A stretch of 45,226 nucleotides of DNA from CAZMGD01 sp964565705. Lineage in GTDB: Bacteria; Actinomycetota; Acidimicrobiia; Acidimicrobiales; Ilumatobacteraceae. Made by a program: the position numbers and the translations under genes. Shown here piece by piece: positions 30,191 to 39,049 of the stretch (within the stretch, counting starts at the first letter, position 1; every line of letters starts with the position of its first letter). The notes beneath the pieces were generated by a model, which saw only the letters and a list, made by a program, of their open reading frames with translations, ran no database searches and was not told where the DNA came from. The DNA lies in contig CAZMGD010000023.1 of NCBI GenBank assembly GCA_964565705.1, positions 1 to 45,226 of the forward strand. Reading direction: 5' to 3'.

Positions 30191-31336
30191 CTAATGGCGC
30201 GCTTCGGCGACCTGCCCGGACGAGCGGTATCGACGGGGCACGCGAGGCGAGATGCCGCAGACGATCTCGTAGGCGATCGTGCCGAGACGCTGGGCCCATT
30301 CGACGGCGCGGATCTCCGCGTCCCCCTGCCGTCCGAGCAGCACAGCCTCGTCGCCGACCTCGACCGGGAGCTCGCCGGCGTCGACCATCAACTGATCCAT
30401 CGTGACCACCCCGACGATCGGTCGGCGCTGCCCGTGCAGCACCACCTCGCCACCGGCGCCGGACAGCCGGCGGGGGACGCCGTCGGCATAGCCGATCGGG
30501 ATGGTCGCGACCGTGGCCGGGCCAGTGAAGGTGTGGCGCAGGCCGTAGGAGATCCGGTCACCGGCCTCGACGCGCTTGACGTGCGACACCCGGGCGCACA
30601 GCGACATCGCCGGCCGGAGGTCGCCGCTCCAGCCGGCGACGCCGGGCCCGGGCTCGATCCCGTACATCGCGATCCCGATCCGGACCAGGTCGCGGCGGGC
30701 TGCAGGATGGGCCAGTGCTCCCGCGCTGTTGGCGGCGTGGACGAGTGGCACCTCCACGCCCTCGTCGGCGAGCGTGTCGAGCACGCGATCGAGCGCAGCG
30801 AGTTGCCCGGCGGTGTAGGGGTCGTCGGGTTCGTCGGCCACGGCGAGGTGGGTGAACACTCCGGCGAGGTGCAGCCCGCGCTCCTCGATGGTGCGCACGA
30901 GATCCACCACCTCGCGCGCGGACGCCCCCACACGGCGCATGCCCGTGTCGAGCTTGACCTGCACGGGATAGCCGGCCGGCGCGGCAGCGGCGAGCGCGTC
31001 GAACCCCGCTCCGGTGTAGACGACCGGGACGATGCCGTGCTCGACGATGGAGGCCGCGAGCTCCGGCGGCTGCTCGCTCAGCAGCATGATCTCGGCGTCG
31101 ACCCCTGCGTCGCGCAGCTCGACGGCTTCTTGCACGAGGGCCACCCCGAGCGCCGACGCACCGGCGGCGAGCGCTGCGCGCGCGACGGGCACCGCGCCGT
31201 GGCCGTAACCGTTCGCCTTCACCACCGCGAGCACCCGGCCGGGCGCGACCAGCGCGGCGACGGAGGCGACGTTGTCGGCGATGGCGTCGAGATCGACGTC
31301 CACCCACGCCCACCGCTGCGGGGCGGGACGGTTCAC
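30191..31336 (-). CDS. alr: Alanine racemase
   Basis: PLP enzyme that makes D-alanine for peptidoglycan. The PLP lysine lies in VVKANGYGHGAVPVA near the N-terminus and the catalytic tyrosine in DRISYGLRHTF; VKLDTGMRRVG, VFTHLAVADEP and IGIAMYGIEPGP are conserved. The 381-residue length is standard. GTG 31336 overlaps the stop of the nnr gene (GTGA). An upstream open frame beyond this start has no match to the family. Confidence 0.95.
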   Translation of the reverse strand: MNRPAPQRWAWVDVDLDAIADNVASVAALVAPGRVLAVVKANGYGHGAVPVARAALAAGASALGVALVQEAVELRDAGVDAEIMLLSEQPPELAASIVEHGIVPVVYTGAGFDALAAAAPAGYPVQVKLDTGMRRVGASAREVVDLVRTIEERGLHLAGVFTHLAVADEPDDPYTAGQLAALDRVLDTLADEGVEVPLVHAANSAGALAHPAARRDLVRIGIAMYGIEPGPGVAGWSGDLRPAMSLCARVSHVKRVEAGDRISYGLRHTFTGPATVATIPIGYADGVPRRLSGAGGEVVLHGQRRPIVGVVTMDQLMVDAGELPVEVGDEAVLLGRQGDAEIRAVEWAQRLGTIAYEIVCGISPRVPRRYRSSGQVAEARH

Positions 31337-32691
31337 AGGTCGGCCAGGACGGTCGGGAGGTGGCCGATCAGGTCGCTGGCGATCATGCCCATCGGCGCGG
31401 TGAGCTGGGCGGCGCGGCCGTGGATCCACGCGCCGGCGGCCGCTGCCTCGAACGCGGGGAGGCCGCGGGCCAGGAGTGCGGCGACGATGCCAGAGAGCAC
31501 GTCGCCCGTGCCTGCCGTCGCGAGGCGGCTGTCGCCGCTGGTCACCAGCATCGCCCGGCCGTCGGGCTCGGCCACCGTCGTGGTCGCGCCCTTCAGCAGT
31601 ACCACCGTGCGGGTGTCGAACGCGAGCCGCCGCGTCGCGGCGAGCCGATCGGCTCCGGGCCGGGCACCGGTCAGCAACCCGTACTCACCGTCATGGGGCG
31701 TCAGGACCGTCGGCGACGAGCGGCGGCGCAGGAGAGCGATCGGTCCGTCGGGGTTCCACGCCATCGCGAACAACCCGTCGCCGTCGACGACCACGGGCAG
31801 CTCCGCCTCGACGACGACGCGTCGTGCTTCGCCCGCCGTGCTGTCGTCACGGCCGATGCCGGGGCCGACGACGAGCGACTTGAACCGCGGCATCGCCTCG
31901 AGTACGTCCTTCGCCCAACCCAGCGACGGCAGGTAGCGCGAGACCACCTCGGTCGGGATCGCGTGATCGGTCACCACCCCCGGCGTGGACAGGTGCACCA
32001 TCCCCGACCCCGCCCGCAGCGCGGCGGTCACGCAAAGGTGTGCGGCGCCGGTCATGCCGGGACTGCCCGCCACGGCGTACACAGCTGCGTTCCACTTGTG
32101 GGCGTCGGCAGCGCGGGGCCGCCACCATCCAGCGATGTCCGTCTGCTCGACCACGTGGGCCCGAGCGCGGCTCGTGTCGAGGCCGATGTCGGCCACCTCC
32201 ACGTTGCCGGCCAGCTCGCGTCCCGGCGAGTACAAGAGTCCCGGCTTGAACGCGGCGAACGTGACCGTGTGGTCCGCTTGCAGGACGCGCGACCCCGCGG
32301 CGCCGGTCAGCCCGTCGACACCGCTCGGGATGTCGACGGCGAGCACCGGAGCCCCCGAGGCGCCGGGGGCGAACCACTCGCCGCGGAACCCGGTGCCGTA
32401 GGCAGCGTCGATCACGAGGTCGCTCGCCGGCAGCCGTTCCGGTAACGAGTCGGCGGCGACGACGGTCACCTTGACGCCCCGGGCCGCCAACAGGCGGGCG
32501 GCGACGCGACCGTCGTTGCCGTTGTTGCCCTTCCCGGCAATGACGACGACGCGCCGCCCGTACGTGCCGCCCAACATCCGCACTGCGGCGCGGGCGACGG
32601 CCGACCCGGCCCGCCCGATGAGCACGTCGACGGGTTCCGGCGCAGCGGCGTCGATCGCCCCCATCTCCTCGGGCGTGACGACCGGCAACAC
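31333..32691 (-). CDS. nnr: Bifunctional NAD(P)HX epimerase / ADP- or ATP-dependent dehydratase
   Basis: Two-domain metabolite-repair protein of 452 residues. The N-terminal epimerase (YjeF_N) domain starts MLPVVTPEEMGAID and has VVVIAGKGNNGNDGRVAARLL and AVDIPSGVDG; it epimerises R- and S-NAD(P)HX. The C-terminal dehydratase (YjeF_C, ribokinase-like) domain has HKWNAAVYAVAGSPGMTGA, VVDGDGLFA, LTPHDGEY and ATAGTGDVLSGIVAALLA, the nucleotide-binding hallmarks, and restores NAD(P)H. GTG 32691 gives the standard N-terminus. It lies between acpS (227-base gap holding a hairpin) and alr (overlap). Confidence 0.93.
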   Translation of the reverse strand: MLPVVTPEEMGAIDAAAPEPVDVLIGRAGSAVARAAVRMLGGTYGRRVVVIAGKGNNGNDGRVAARLLAARGVKVTVVAADSLPERLPASDLVIDAAYGTGFRGEWFAPGASGAPVLAVDIPSGVDGLTGAAGSRVLQADHTVTFAAFKPGLLYSPGRELAGNVEVADIGLDTSRARAHVVEQTDIAGWWRPRAADAHKWNAAVYAVAGSPGMTGAAHLCVTAALRAGSGMVHLSTPGVVTDHAIPTEVVSRYLPSLGWAKDVLEAMPRFKSLVVGPGIGRDDSTAGEARRVVVEAELPVVVDGDGLFAMAWNPDGPIALLRRRSSPTVLTPHDGEYGLLTGARPGADRLAATRRLAFDTRTVVLLKGATTTVAEPDGRAMLVTSGDSRLATAGTGDVLSGIVAALLARGLPAFEAAAAGAWIHGRAAQLTAPMGMIASDLIGHLPTVLADL

Positions 32692-32713
32692 GGCAGCGAG
32701 CCTAGATCCCGGC

Positions 32714-32762
32714 TTCTTGCGGTCGGATCCAGCCCGGAACGGGCCCAATTCGACCGCAAGAA
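32714..32762. repeat. Imperfect 49-bp inverted repeat upstream of nnr
   Basis: Outer arms of 11 bases, TTCTTGCGGTC (32714-32724) and GACCGCAAGAA (32752-32762), are perfect; an inner GCCCG-GAA-CGGGC stem-loop sits at 32732-32744, with mismatches between. It resembles the other palindromes in size and TTCT-edge but not in internal sequence. It lies 22 bases upstream of the nnr start (minus strand) in the 227-base gap 32692-32918, which otherwise holds GC-rich sequence with GCGAGC-type repeats and no gene. Confidence 0.65.
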
Positions 32763-32918
32763 CGGAACTCCCGCACCGCCCGCCTGGAGGAGCTACCTCG
32801 CACCTGGCGCCGCAGCCGTCCCTCGCGAGCGCCAGCGAGCCGTCGCGGCGAGTCCAGGCGCCAGAGCGGGCGGCGCCCCCGGGTCCACACGAACGAGACG
32901 CCCGGCGCCGCCCGCCTG

Positions 32919-33287
32919 CTACTCGGCAACGACGTACGCGACGGCGACGAGATCGGTGTGGGTGAGGCTGAGGTGCCACCGCGTCACGCCCGCCGACTCG
33001 GCCAAGGCCAGCGCGGGTCCGTGCACCTGCAACGACGGTGCGCCGCTCTCGGCGCGCCGCACCCAGACGTCGTGGAACCCGAACGCGCCGAGGCCGACGC
33101 CGAGCGACTTCATCGTTGCCTCGCGCGCGGCGAAGCGGACGGCGAGGCTCGGCACGGGGTCGGCCATCGGAGCGACGTACGCCAACTCCTCCTCGGTGAA
33201 CAGCCGGGTGCGGAGCGTCGGGGTGCGGGTCAGCGACGTGCGGAAGCGCTCCACGTCGACCGCGTCAACCCCGATCCCGATCGCCAT
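32919..33287 (-). CDS. acpS: Holo-[acyl-carrier-protein] synthase
   Basis: Transfers the 4'-phosphopantetheine arm from CoA to acyl carrier protein. The first conserved Asp is in GIGVDAVDVERF, and the second metal/CoA motif is RFAAREATMKSLGVGL (canonical RFAAKEA.. KALG). LFTEEELAYV and the C-terminal HLSLTHTDLVAVAYV are typical. Length 122 fits. It starts 7 bases after the glmS stop, so it is co-transcribed. Confidence 0.94.
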   Translation of the reverse strand: MAIGIGVDAVDVERFRTSLTRTPTLRTRLFTEEELAYVAPMADPVPSLAVRFAAREATMKSLGVGLGAFGFHDVWVRRAESGAPSLQVHGPALALAESAGVTRWHLSLTHTDLVAVAYVVAE

Positions 33288-33294
33288 CGGCTGG

Positions 33295-36200
33295 TCACGC
33301 CATCCAGTGGTCGGCGACGTCGACGAGCGGTTCGATCAGGAGCTCCTCGACGGGCACCTCGGCGAGGAGGTCGTCGCGGAAGGTGCCCTCGGTCTCCGAC
33401 ACCCAGTCGACGAGGCGGTCGTAGCGGTGGTCGTAGCCCTGGAGCACACCGCGCATCACCGGCGACGCCAGGTGGTCGTGGAAGCGGACGTGCAGGAGCG
33501 TGATCCCGGTGGTGGACCCGGCCTTGACCTCGGGTACGAAGATCACGGTGCGGCCGTCGTTGCGGCCGCGGGCGACGAGCACCTCGCGCTGGGCGGCGAC
33601 GCGGCGCTTGGTGCCGACGAGCGTCGGGTTGGTGTCGACCCGGCTGGGCACGTCGCGCGCCAGGCCGCCACGGTCGACGACACCGATCGTCGGCGGCTGC
33701 GCACCCTCGTCGATCCGGTAGCGGATGAAGCCGGTGACCTCGGCGACCGCCGGGTCGAGATCGGCCAGCACCTTGAGCGTGCGGTAGTTGAGGAGGTCGC
33801 GGCCGGCCCCTGCGGTCAGCACCTCTTGCACGAGACGCCGGTCGAGCACGCCCTCGTCGCTGCGGCTGATCCCGACGGTGACGGTCTTGGCCTGGTGCTT
33901 GATGGCGTCGATCGGACGGGTCAGCTCGTCGATCGCCGCGGTCAGCGCCGCGGTCAGGTCGTCGAGGAAGGATGCCGGCGTGCCGATCTTGCCGGTCCAG
34001 TCCTGGTAGCTGTCGAGCGCCTTGTCGCTGTCGAGGTCGCGCAGCAGCACGGAGAGGCGCACTGCAGTGCCGGCCTCGAGGTGACCGTTGTAGCTGCCGG
34101 CGCGGAGTCCGTCGTGGAACGTGTCCGCCGCGCCGCAGGCCTCGGCCCGGACGTGACGCAGGGCGACGAGCCCGTCCGCTCCTTCGCCGACCGCGTCCTC
34201 GATCACCGCTCGAGCTTCCCGGAGCGGGTGCGCCAGGGCGTCGATCGCCAGCGCCGCCTCGTAGCCGAACAGGTGGCCCGCCATGGCCGACAGCACGAAC
34301 GCCAGCGACGGATCGACCGAGGGCACGGAGATCACCTGTGCCGCGGCGCCGAAGCGCTCCTCGCCTTCGGTGGCGATCACGATCGCCGTCGCCTTGTGCG
34401 CCTTGTAGATCGCGATCTCCTTGGCGACGTCGCTCGCCGTACCGCCCACGAGTCCGGCGGCGCAGACGAGGATCAGCGGCTCCGACGACAGGTCGATGTG
34501 CTTCTTGTCCTCGGTGATGTCGCAGGCGATCGACTTGTAGCACAGCTCGCTGAGCTTGATCCGGACCTCGGCCGCGGCGACCGCGTTCGCGCCGCTGCCC
34601 ACCACGGCCCAGTAGCGCTTCTGAGGGGCGAAGCGCTGGGCGGCGGCGGCGATCTCCGGCCGGCGCGCCGCCATCGAGCGCAGGGCCACGGGCAGGTCGC
34701 GCAAGGACTCCAGCAGGCGATGGCGTCGCCGCGCGCTCCCGGCGCCGGCGGCGTCGGCGATCGCACAGCTCAGCAGCACACCGGCCGCGACCTGCGCGTA
34801 GAACGCCTTCGTCGAGGCGACGCTCATCTCCACGTCGCGGCCGTCGGACGTGTAGAGCACGCCGTCTGCCTTGTCGGTCAGGTCGCTGCCACGGCGATTG
34901 ACGATGCCGACGACGGACGCTCCGCGGCTCCGGGCGAGATCGACGGTGCGATTGGTGTCGGTCGTGGTACCGCTCTGCGACACGGCGACGATCAGCGTGT
35001 CGGACATGTCCAGCCGCAGGCCGAACCCGGACAGCTCGGTCGCGGTGATCGAATCCACCGTCAGCGCGCCGTCGACGAGCTCGGCAAGCACCGATGCCAT
35101 GCTGCGGCCGGCGACGTAGGCGGTGCCCTGACCGATGACCCGGACCCGGGTGATCGAGCCGTCGGCGAGCCGGGTCGCGAGCGCCTGTGGCAGCGCCCGA
35201 TCACCGACGACGGCATGGAGCAGGCCGTCGCGTTCGCCGATCTTGCCGCGCACGGTCTTGCGCAAGCTCTCGGGCGCCTCCCCGATCTCCTTGAGGAGGT
35301 AGTGCGCCGCCTCGCCACGGTCGATGTCGCGGGTGGTGACCTCCGACGTGACGACCTCACGCTCGTCGACCGGCAAGACGGTGCCGTCGTAGCCGAGGCG
35401 GGTGATGCCGGACAGGTCGCCGGCGAGGTCGCCGGCGAGCACGAAGACCTGACCACGGCTGTTCGGCTGCAGCGGATCGCTCGGGGTCTCGCCGTCCATG
35501 CGAACGTAGCGCGGCGTCAGCTCGACGACGCCGTAGGGCTCGCTGGCGGCGATGAAGCAGTCCTCGGCCAGGCCCACGTACAGCGCCTGCCCGCTGCCCC
35601 GCTGGGCCAACAGCAGCGTGTTGGGCGAGATCGCGCTCGCCGCGGCGATCGCCACAGAACCCTCGAACTCGGCGACGGTGCGGCGGAACGACTCCACCAG
35701 GGTCACACCGTCGTCGAGGCGACGGGCCACGAGCGATGGGATCACCTTGGCGTCGGTGGTGATCGGTGCGGCGATCTCGAGATGAGCTGCCGCCTTCAGG
35801 TCAGCGTGGTTGTCGACGTCTCCGTTCAGGGCGGCGACCACGTACCCGCCACCGCCACGCTGCTCCAACTCCTCGCTGTTGACCGGGTGGGCGTTGGGCT
35901 CGGAGATGATGCCGACGCTCGCCCACCGGGTGTGGCCCAGCACCGCGAGGCGGGCCGCCGGCGATGCGAGGGCGAGGCGCAACAGGTCATCGCCGAGCAC
36001 GCCGGCGCGCATCGTCTTGACGTTGTCGCCGAGCTCCCCGATCTCCGCAGCCGCCTTGTAGACCAGGCTCAGGCAGTCGCCAGCGATGCGGACCGAGCCC
36101 GACTGGAACAGCGCGTCGGCGCCGCGGGCAGCGAGGAGCGAGCGCACCGCTGGATCGTCGGCGGCCAGCCCGTGGCCCCAGACGAAGACGTGCACGCCGG

Positions 36201-36678
36201 CGGAGTCTCGGCCGCGCACTTCGAGGCGGTCGATCGCGTTGAAGGCCTGCTGCACGAGCAGGTAGCCGGCGAGTGCCGAGTCCGACGGCTCACGTCCAGC
36301 GAGCTCCAGCACCGACGCGTAGCTGGCCAGCCGGTCGCGGCGCACGGCCCAGAGCACGTCGCGCAGCGCGATGAGCGCGGCAGATGCCGACTCCAACTGG
36401 TCGGCATCGAAGTCGTCGAGGTCCGCCTCGAGATCGGCGACGAAGCCGTCCAGCTGGTCGAGGCGAGCGGTCAGCACCGCAGGCAGCGTGCGGTCGGCGG
36501 CGACGGCGAGCAGCCCGGGCACCCCGGCCAGCGCGGCGTCGAGCTCGACCAGATGGGCCGTGACCCCCGCCGGGTCCGGCCGGGCGTCGAGCGCGGCGTC
36601 GGCGAACGCCACCAGCTCGGCCGTGGAGGGCGTGCTGCGGGAAGGGGGACGCCCGACCAGGGCGATGATGCCGCACAT
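33295..36678 (-). CDS. glmS: Glutamine-fructose-6-phosphate aminotransferase-like protein, enlarged form, 1127 aa
   Basis: GlmS makes glucosamine-6-phosphate, the first amino sugar for peptidoglycan. The core is intact: Cys2 nucleophile (MCGIIALVG), VRGRDSAGVHVFV (154-166), GHTRWASVG (248-256), LLKEIGEAPESL (461-472), a first SIS domain with VRVIGQGTAYVAG (512-524), SQSGTTTDT (567-575) and SVASTKAFYAQV (619-630), and a second SIS domain (689-800). Three blocks are extra compared with the ~610-residue family norm: about 130 residues right after the Cys2 loop (15-145), about 80 more between the RGRDSAG and GHTRWAS motifs, and ~300 at the C-terminus (from ~825). The canonical ELKHGPLAL loop reads EDKKHIDLSSEPLIL. 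Position between glmM and acpS supports the cell-wall role. It is probably the organism's GlmS, possibly with altered regulation. Confidence 0.85.
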   Translation of the reverse strand: MCGIIALVGRPPSRSTPSTAELVAFADAALDARPDPAGVTAHLVELDAALAGVPGLLAVAADRTLPAVLTARLDQLDGFVADLEADLDDFDADQLESASAALIALRDVLWAVRRDRLASYASVLELAGREPSDSALAGYLLVQQAFNAIDRLEVRGRDSAGVHVFVWGHGLAADDPAVRSLLAARGADALFQSGSVRIAGDCLSLVYKAAAEIGELGDNVKTMRAGVLGDDLLRLALASPAARLAVLGHTRWASVGIISEPNAHPVNSEELEQRGGGGYVVAALNGDVDNHADLKAAAHLEIAAPITTDAKVIPSLVARRLDDGVTLVESFRRTVAEFEGSVAIAAASAISPNTLLLAQRGSGQALYVGLAEDCFIAASEPYGVVELTPRYVRMDGETPSDPLQPNSRGQVFVLAGDLAGDLSGITRLGYDGTVLPVDEREVVTSEVTTRDIDRGEAAHYLLKEIGEAPESLRKTVRGKIGERDGLLHAVVGDRALPQALATRLADGSITRVRVIGQGTAYVAGRSMASVLAELVDGALTVDSITATELSGFGLRLDMSDTLIVAVSQSGTTTDTNRTVDLARSRGASVVGIVNRRGSDLTDKADGVLYTSDGRDVEMSVASTKAFYAQVAAGVLLSCAIADAAGAGSARRRHRLLESLRDLPVALRSMAARRPEIAAAAQRFAPQKRYWAVVGSGANAVAAAEVRIKLSELCYKSIACDITEDKKHIDLSSEPLILVCAAGLVGGTASDVAKEIAIYKAHKATAIVIATEGEERFGAAAQVISVPSVDPSLAFVLSAMAGHLFGYEAALAIDALAHPLREARAVIEDAVGEGADGLVALRHVRAEACGAADTFHDGLRAGSYNGHLEAGTAVRLSVLLRDLDSDKALDSYQDWTGKIGTPASFLDDLTAALTAAIDELTRPIDAIKHQAKTVTVGISRSDEGVLDRRLVQEVLTAGAGRDLLNYRTLKVLADLDPAVAEVTGFIRYRIDEGAQPPTIGVVDRGGLARDVPSRVDTNPTLVGTKRRVAAQREVLVARGRNDGRTVIFVPEVKAGSTTGITLLHVRFHDHLASPVMRGVLQGYDHRYDRLVDWVSETEGTFRDDLLAEVPVEELLIEPLVDVADHWMA

Positions 36679-36722
36679 AGGCCACTCAGGCTATTCGTCT
36701 CACCGGGCTCTCCAGCGTCGCC

Positions 36723-36767
36723 CTTGGGCGTGCAGACCCCCGGAAACCGGCAGCGACCGCGCCCAAG
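36723..36767 (-). promoter_or_regulatory. Structured leader between glmM and glmS
   Basis: An 8-bp outer stem (CTTGGGCG at 36723-36730 with CGCCCAAG at 36760-36767) encloses an inner hairpin CCGG-AAA-CCGG (36740-36750). It lies in the 92-base glmM-glmS gap, 45 bases before the glmS start. It could be an attenuator, a processing site or a small-protein binding site. It is far too small for a glmS ribozyme, and no such core is present. Confidence 0.4.
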
Positions 36768-36770
36768 CCG

Positions 36771-38099
36771 TCAGCGCAACTTGCCGGCGACGGCTGTCGA
36801 GAGGTGAGTGGCAGTGGACTCGGCGAGTGCTTGGGTGGGGGCCTCGACCATCACCCGGACGAGGGCCTCGGTGCCGCTGGCACGAACGAGCACCCGGCCG
36901 TCGTCGCCGAGCTCGGCTTCGGCCGCGGCGATCTCGTCGGCGAGCACCTCAGCGATCGCCACCCCGGCGGGCAGACGGCCGGTGCGGACGTTCTGGAGCA
37001 CCTGTGGGTACGACACGAGCACCTCGCCGGCCAGGTCGGCCAGCGGCCGACCACTGCGACGCACGAGCTCGGCGAGCACGAGACCGGCGAGGAGCCCGTC
37101 GCCGGTGGTCGCCAACGCCGGGTAGATCAGGTGGCCGCTCTGCTCGCCGCCCAGGGAGAAGCCGCCCTGCTCCAGGGCGATCAGCACGTTGCGATCTCCG
37201 ACCGGCGTGGTGACGACGGCGATGCCAGCAGCGGCCATCGCCCGGTGGAACCCGAGGTTGGTCATGACCGTCACCACGACGGTGCCGCCTCGGAGCTCGC
37301 CACGCGAGCGCAGGTCGAGCGCGCTCAGCGCGATCAGCCGGTCGCCGTCCACCACGGCGCCGGTGTGGTCGACCGCGATCACGCGGTCGCCGTCGCCGTC
37401 GAACGCGAGCCCGAGGTCGGCGCCGACCCGGACGATCTCCGCGGCGAGCGACGTCGGGTCGGTGGCCCCGCAGCGGTCGTTGATGTTCTGTCCGTCGGGT
37501 TCAGCGTGGATCACGCTCACGTCGGCGCCCAGCTGGCGCAGCACTGCCGGCGCCGCCTCGCTCATCGCCCCGTTCGCACAGTCGAGCACGACGCGCGCGC
37601 CCGACAGGGTGCCAGCGCCGAACGTCGACACGACGTGCGCCACGTACCGCTCGACGCCACCGTCGACGGTGGCGATCGAACCGACGCCGTCACCGGACCG
37701 CCATGGCGGTTCGCCCCCGTGGAGCAGCGCCTCGATCCGCTCCTCGGCTGCGTCGTCGAGCTTCGTACCGCCCGGCGCGAACACCTTGACACCGTTGTCG
37801 GCGAACGCGTTGTGGGACGCGGTGATCATCGCCGCGGCCACACCCTCCACCTGTGCCAGGTGAGCGAGCGCCGGTGTGGGCAGAACACCGAGGAGCTCGA
37901 CGCGAGCCCCTCGCGCGGCAGCGCCTGCGGCCAGCGAGGCTTCGAGGATCGGCCCGCTGAGGCGCGGGTCGCGACCGACCAGCAGGCGCGAGCAATCGAG
38001 GGCGGCGACGGCAGCCGCACCGAGGGTGACCGCGTCGAGCGGCGTGATCTCGCTGATCGCGACACCGCGCACGCCGTCGGTGCCGAACTGGAGGGTCAT
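36771..38099 (-). CDS. glmM: Phosphoglucosamine mutase
   Basis: Converts glucosamine-6-phosphate to glucosamine-1-phosphate for UDP-GlcNAc. MTLQFGTDGVRGVA at the start, the phosphoserine loop ITASHNAFADNGVKVF (Ser100-like residue in ASHN), the metal-binding DGDGDR in GLAFDGDGDRVIAVD, GGEQSGHLIY for sugar binding, and RASGTEALVRVMVEA for the phosphate site are all seen. ATG 38099 gives 442 residues, normal for GlmM; the longer frame upstream overlaps rpsI. It follows rpsI by 19 bases. Confidence 0.96.
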   Translation of the reverse strand: MTLQFGTDGVRGVAISEITPLDAVTLGAAAVAALDCSRLLVGRDPRLSGPILEASLAAGAAARGARVELLGVLPTPALAHLAQVEGVAAAMITASHNAFADNGVKVFAPGGTKLDDAAEERIEALLHGGEPPWRSGDGVGSIATVDGGVERYVAHVVSTFGAGTLSGARVVLDCANGAMSEAAPAVLRQLGADVSVIHAEPDGQNINDRCGATDPTSLAAEIVRVGADLGLAFDGDGDRVIAVDHTGAVVDGDRLIALSALDLRSRGELRGGTVVVTVMTNLGFHRAMAAAGIAVVTTPVGDRNVLIALEQGGFSLGGEQSGHLIYPALATTGDGLLAGLVLAELVRRSGRPLADLAGEVLVSYPQVLQNVRTGRLPAGVAIAEVLADEIAAAEAELGDDGRVLVRASGTEALVRVMVEAPTQALAESTATHLSTAVAGKLR

Positions 38100-38118
38100 G
38101 GCCGCAGCGGCCGACGCG

Positions 38119-38511
38119 TCAGCGCTTGGTGTACTGCGGAGCCTTGCGGGCCTTCTTGAGGCCGTACTTCTTCGACTCCTTCTTCCGCGCGTCGCGCGTG
38201 AGGAGTCCAGCCTTCTTGAGCGGCGCCCGGGTCTCGGGGTCGAGCTCGGCGATCGAGCGGGCGAGGCCCATGCGCAGGGCGCCGGCCTGACCGCTGACGC
38301 CACCGCCGATGATCGTCGCGTCGACGTCGTAGATCTCGGCGGTGTTGGTGATCCGCAGCGCGTCGATCGCCAGGTTGCGCTGGGTCGGCGTCGGGAAGTG
38401 CTGTTCGATCGGCTTGCCGTTGACGGTCACGACGCCGGTGCCGGAACGGACACGGACACGGGCGATGGCCTCCTTGCGGCGGCCGGTGGTCTGGGTGAGC
38501 GGTGCGGTCAC
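38119..38511 (-). CDS. rpsI: 30S ribosomal protein S9
   Basis: Small-subunit protein whose C-terminal tail reaches the P-site tRNA. TTGRRKEAIARVRVRSGTG at the start, VDATIIGGGVSGQAGALRMGLARSI, and the basic ending DARKKESKKYGLKKARKAPQYTKR with the conserved terminal Lys-Arg are diagnostic. GTG 38511 gives 130 residues. It follows rplM by 13 bases, the universal L13-S9 order. Confidence 0.97.
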   Translation of the reverse strand: MTAPLTQTTGRRKEAIARVRVRSGTGVVTVNGKPIEQHFPTPTQRNLAIDALRITNTAEIYDVDATIIGGGVSGQAGALRMGLARSIAELDPETRAPLKKAGLLTRDARKKESKKYGLKKARKAPQYTKR

Positions 38512-38524
38512 GGTGTGGTCTCCG

Positions 38525-38971
38525 TCAGCGAGCGATGGCGTGGTCGATGGTGAACGGGGTCGGCGATTGGGCCTGGTGCGGGTGCTCCGGGCCGGCGTAC
38601 ACCTTCAGCTTCTTCAGTGTCTGACGGCCCAGTGGGCCCTTGGGCAGCATGCCCCGGACCGTGCGCCGGATCGCATCGTCGGGCTTGCGCTTCAGCAGGT
38701 TGACGTAGGACTCGGTCTTCAGGCCGCCCGGGTACCCGGAGTACCGGTGCACCATGCGCTGGTCGGCCTTGTTGGCGGTCATCACGATCTTGTCGGCGTT
38801 GACGATGATCACGTGATCGCCGGTGTCGAGGTGGGGTGCGAACACCGGCTTGTGCTTGCCGCGCAGCAGGCGGGCGACCTCGGTGCTCAGGCGACCGAGC
38901 ACCAGACCCTCGGCGTCGATCACGTGCCAGGAGCGCTCGATCTCGCTGGCCTTGGGTGAGTACGTGGGCAT
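38525..38971 (-). CDS. rplM: 50S ribosomal protein L13
   Basis: Large-subunit assembly protein and first gene of the long operon. MPTYSPKASEIERSWHVIDAEG, VLGRLSTEVARLLRGKHKPVFAPHLDTGDHVIIVNADKIV and RRTVRGMLPKGPLGRQTLKKLKVYAGPEHPHQAQ are classical L13 motifs. ATG 38971 gives 148 residues; the longer frame to 39079 adds an Arg-rich run without similarity and would run into the promoter. The leader is about 70 bases. Confidence 0.97.
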   Translation of the reverse strand: MPTYSPKASEIERSWHVIDAEGLVLGRLSTEVARLLRGKHKPVFAPHLDTGDHVIIVNADKIVMTANKADQRMVHRYSGYPGGLKTESYVNLLKRKPDDAIRRTVRGMLPKGPLGRQTLKKLKVYAGPEHPHQAQSPTPFTIDHAIAR

Positions 38972-39049
38972 CTCGCTGCTACTTTCCGAACCTCTTCGAA
39001 CCGTTCCAACCCCGCGCGATCGCACACGACCCGTGCAGGGAACCCGGAA

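Noticed and set aside
36679..36770. glmS ribozyme/riboswitch
   Set aside because: The 92-base gap is too short and lacks any recognisable ribozyme core; only a small nested hairpin is present.
32956..36807. 1283-codon open frame on the plus strand
   Set aside because: It runs antisense to the whole glmS gene and part of acpS; its composition (Arg/Asp/Gly/Val rich, no family motifs) is the usual GC-rich shadow of a real gene.
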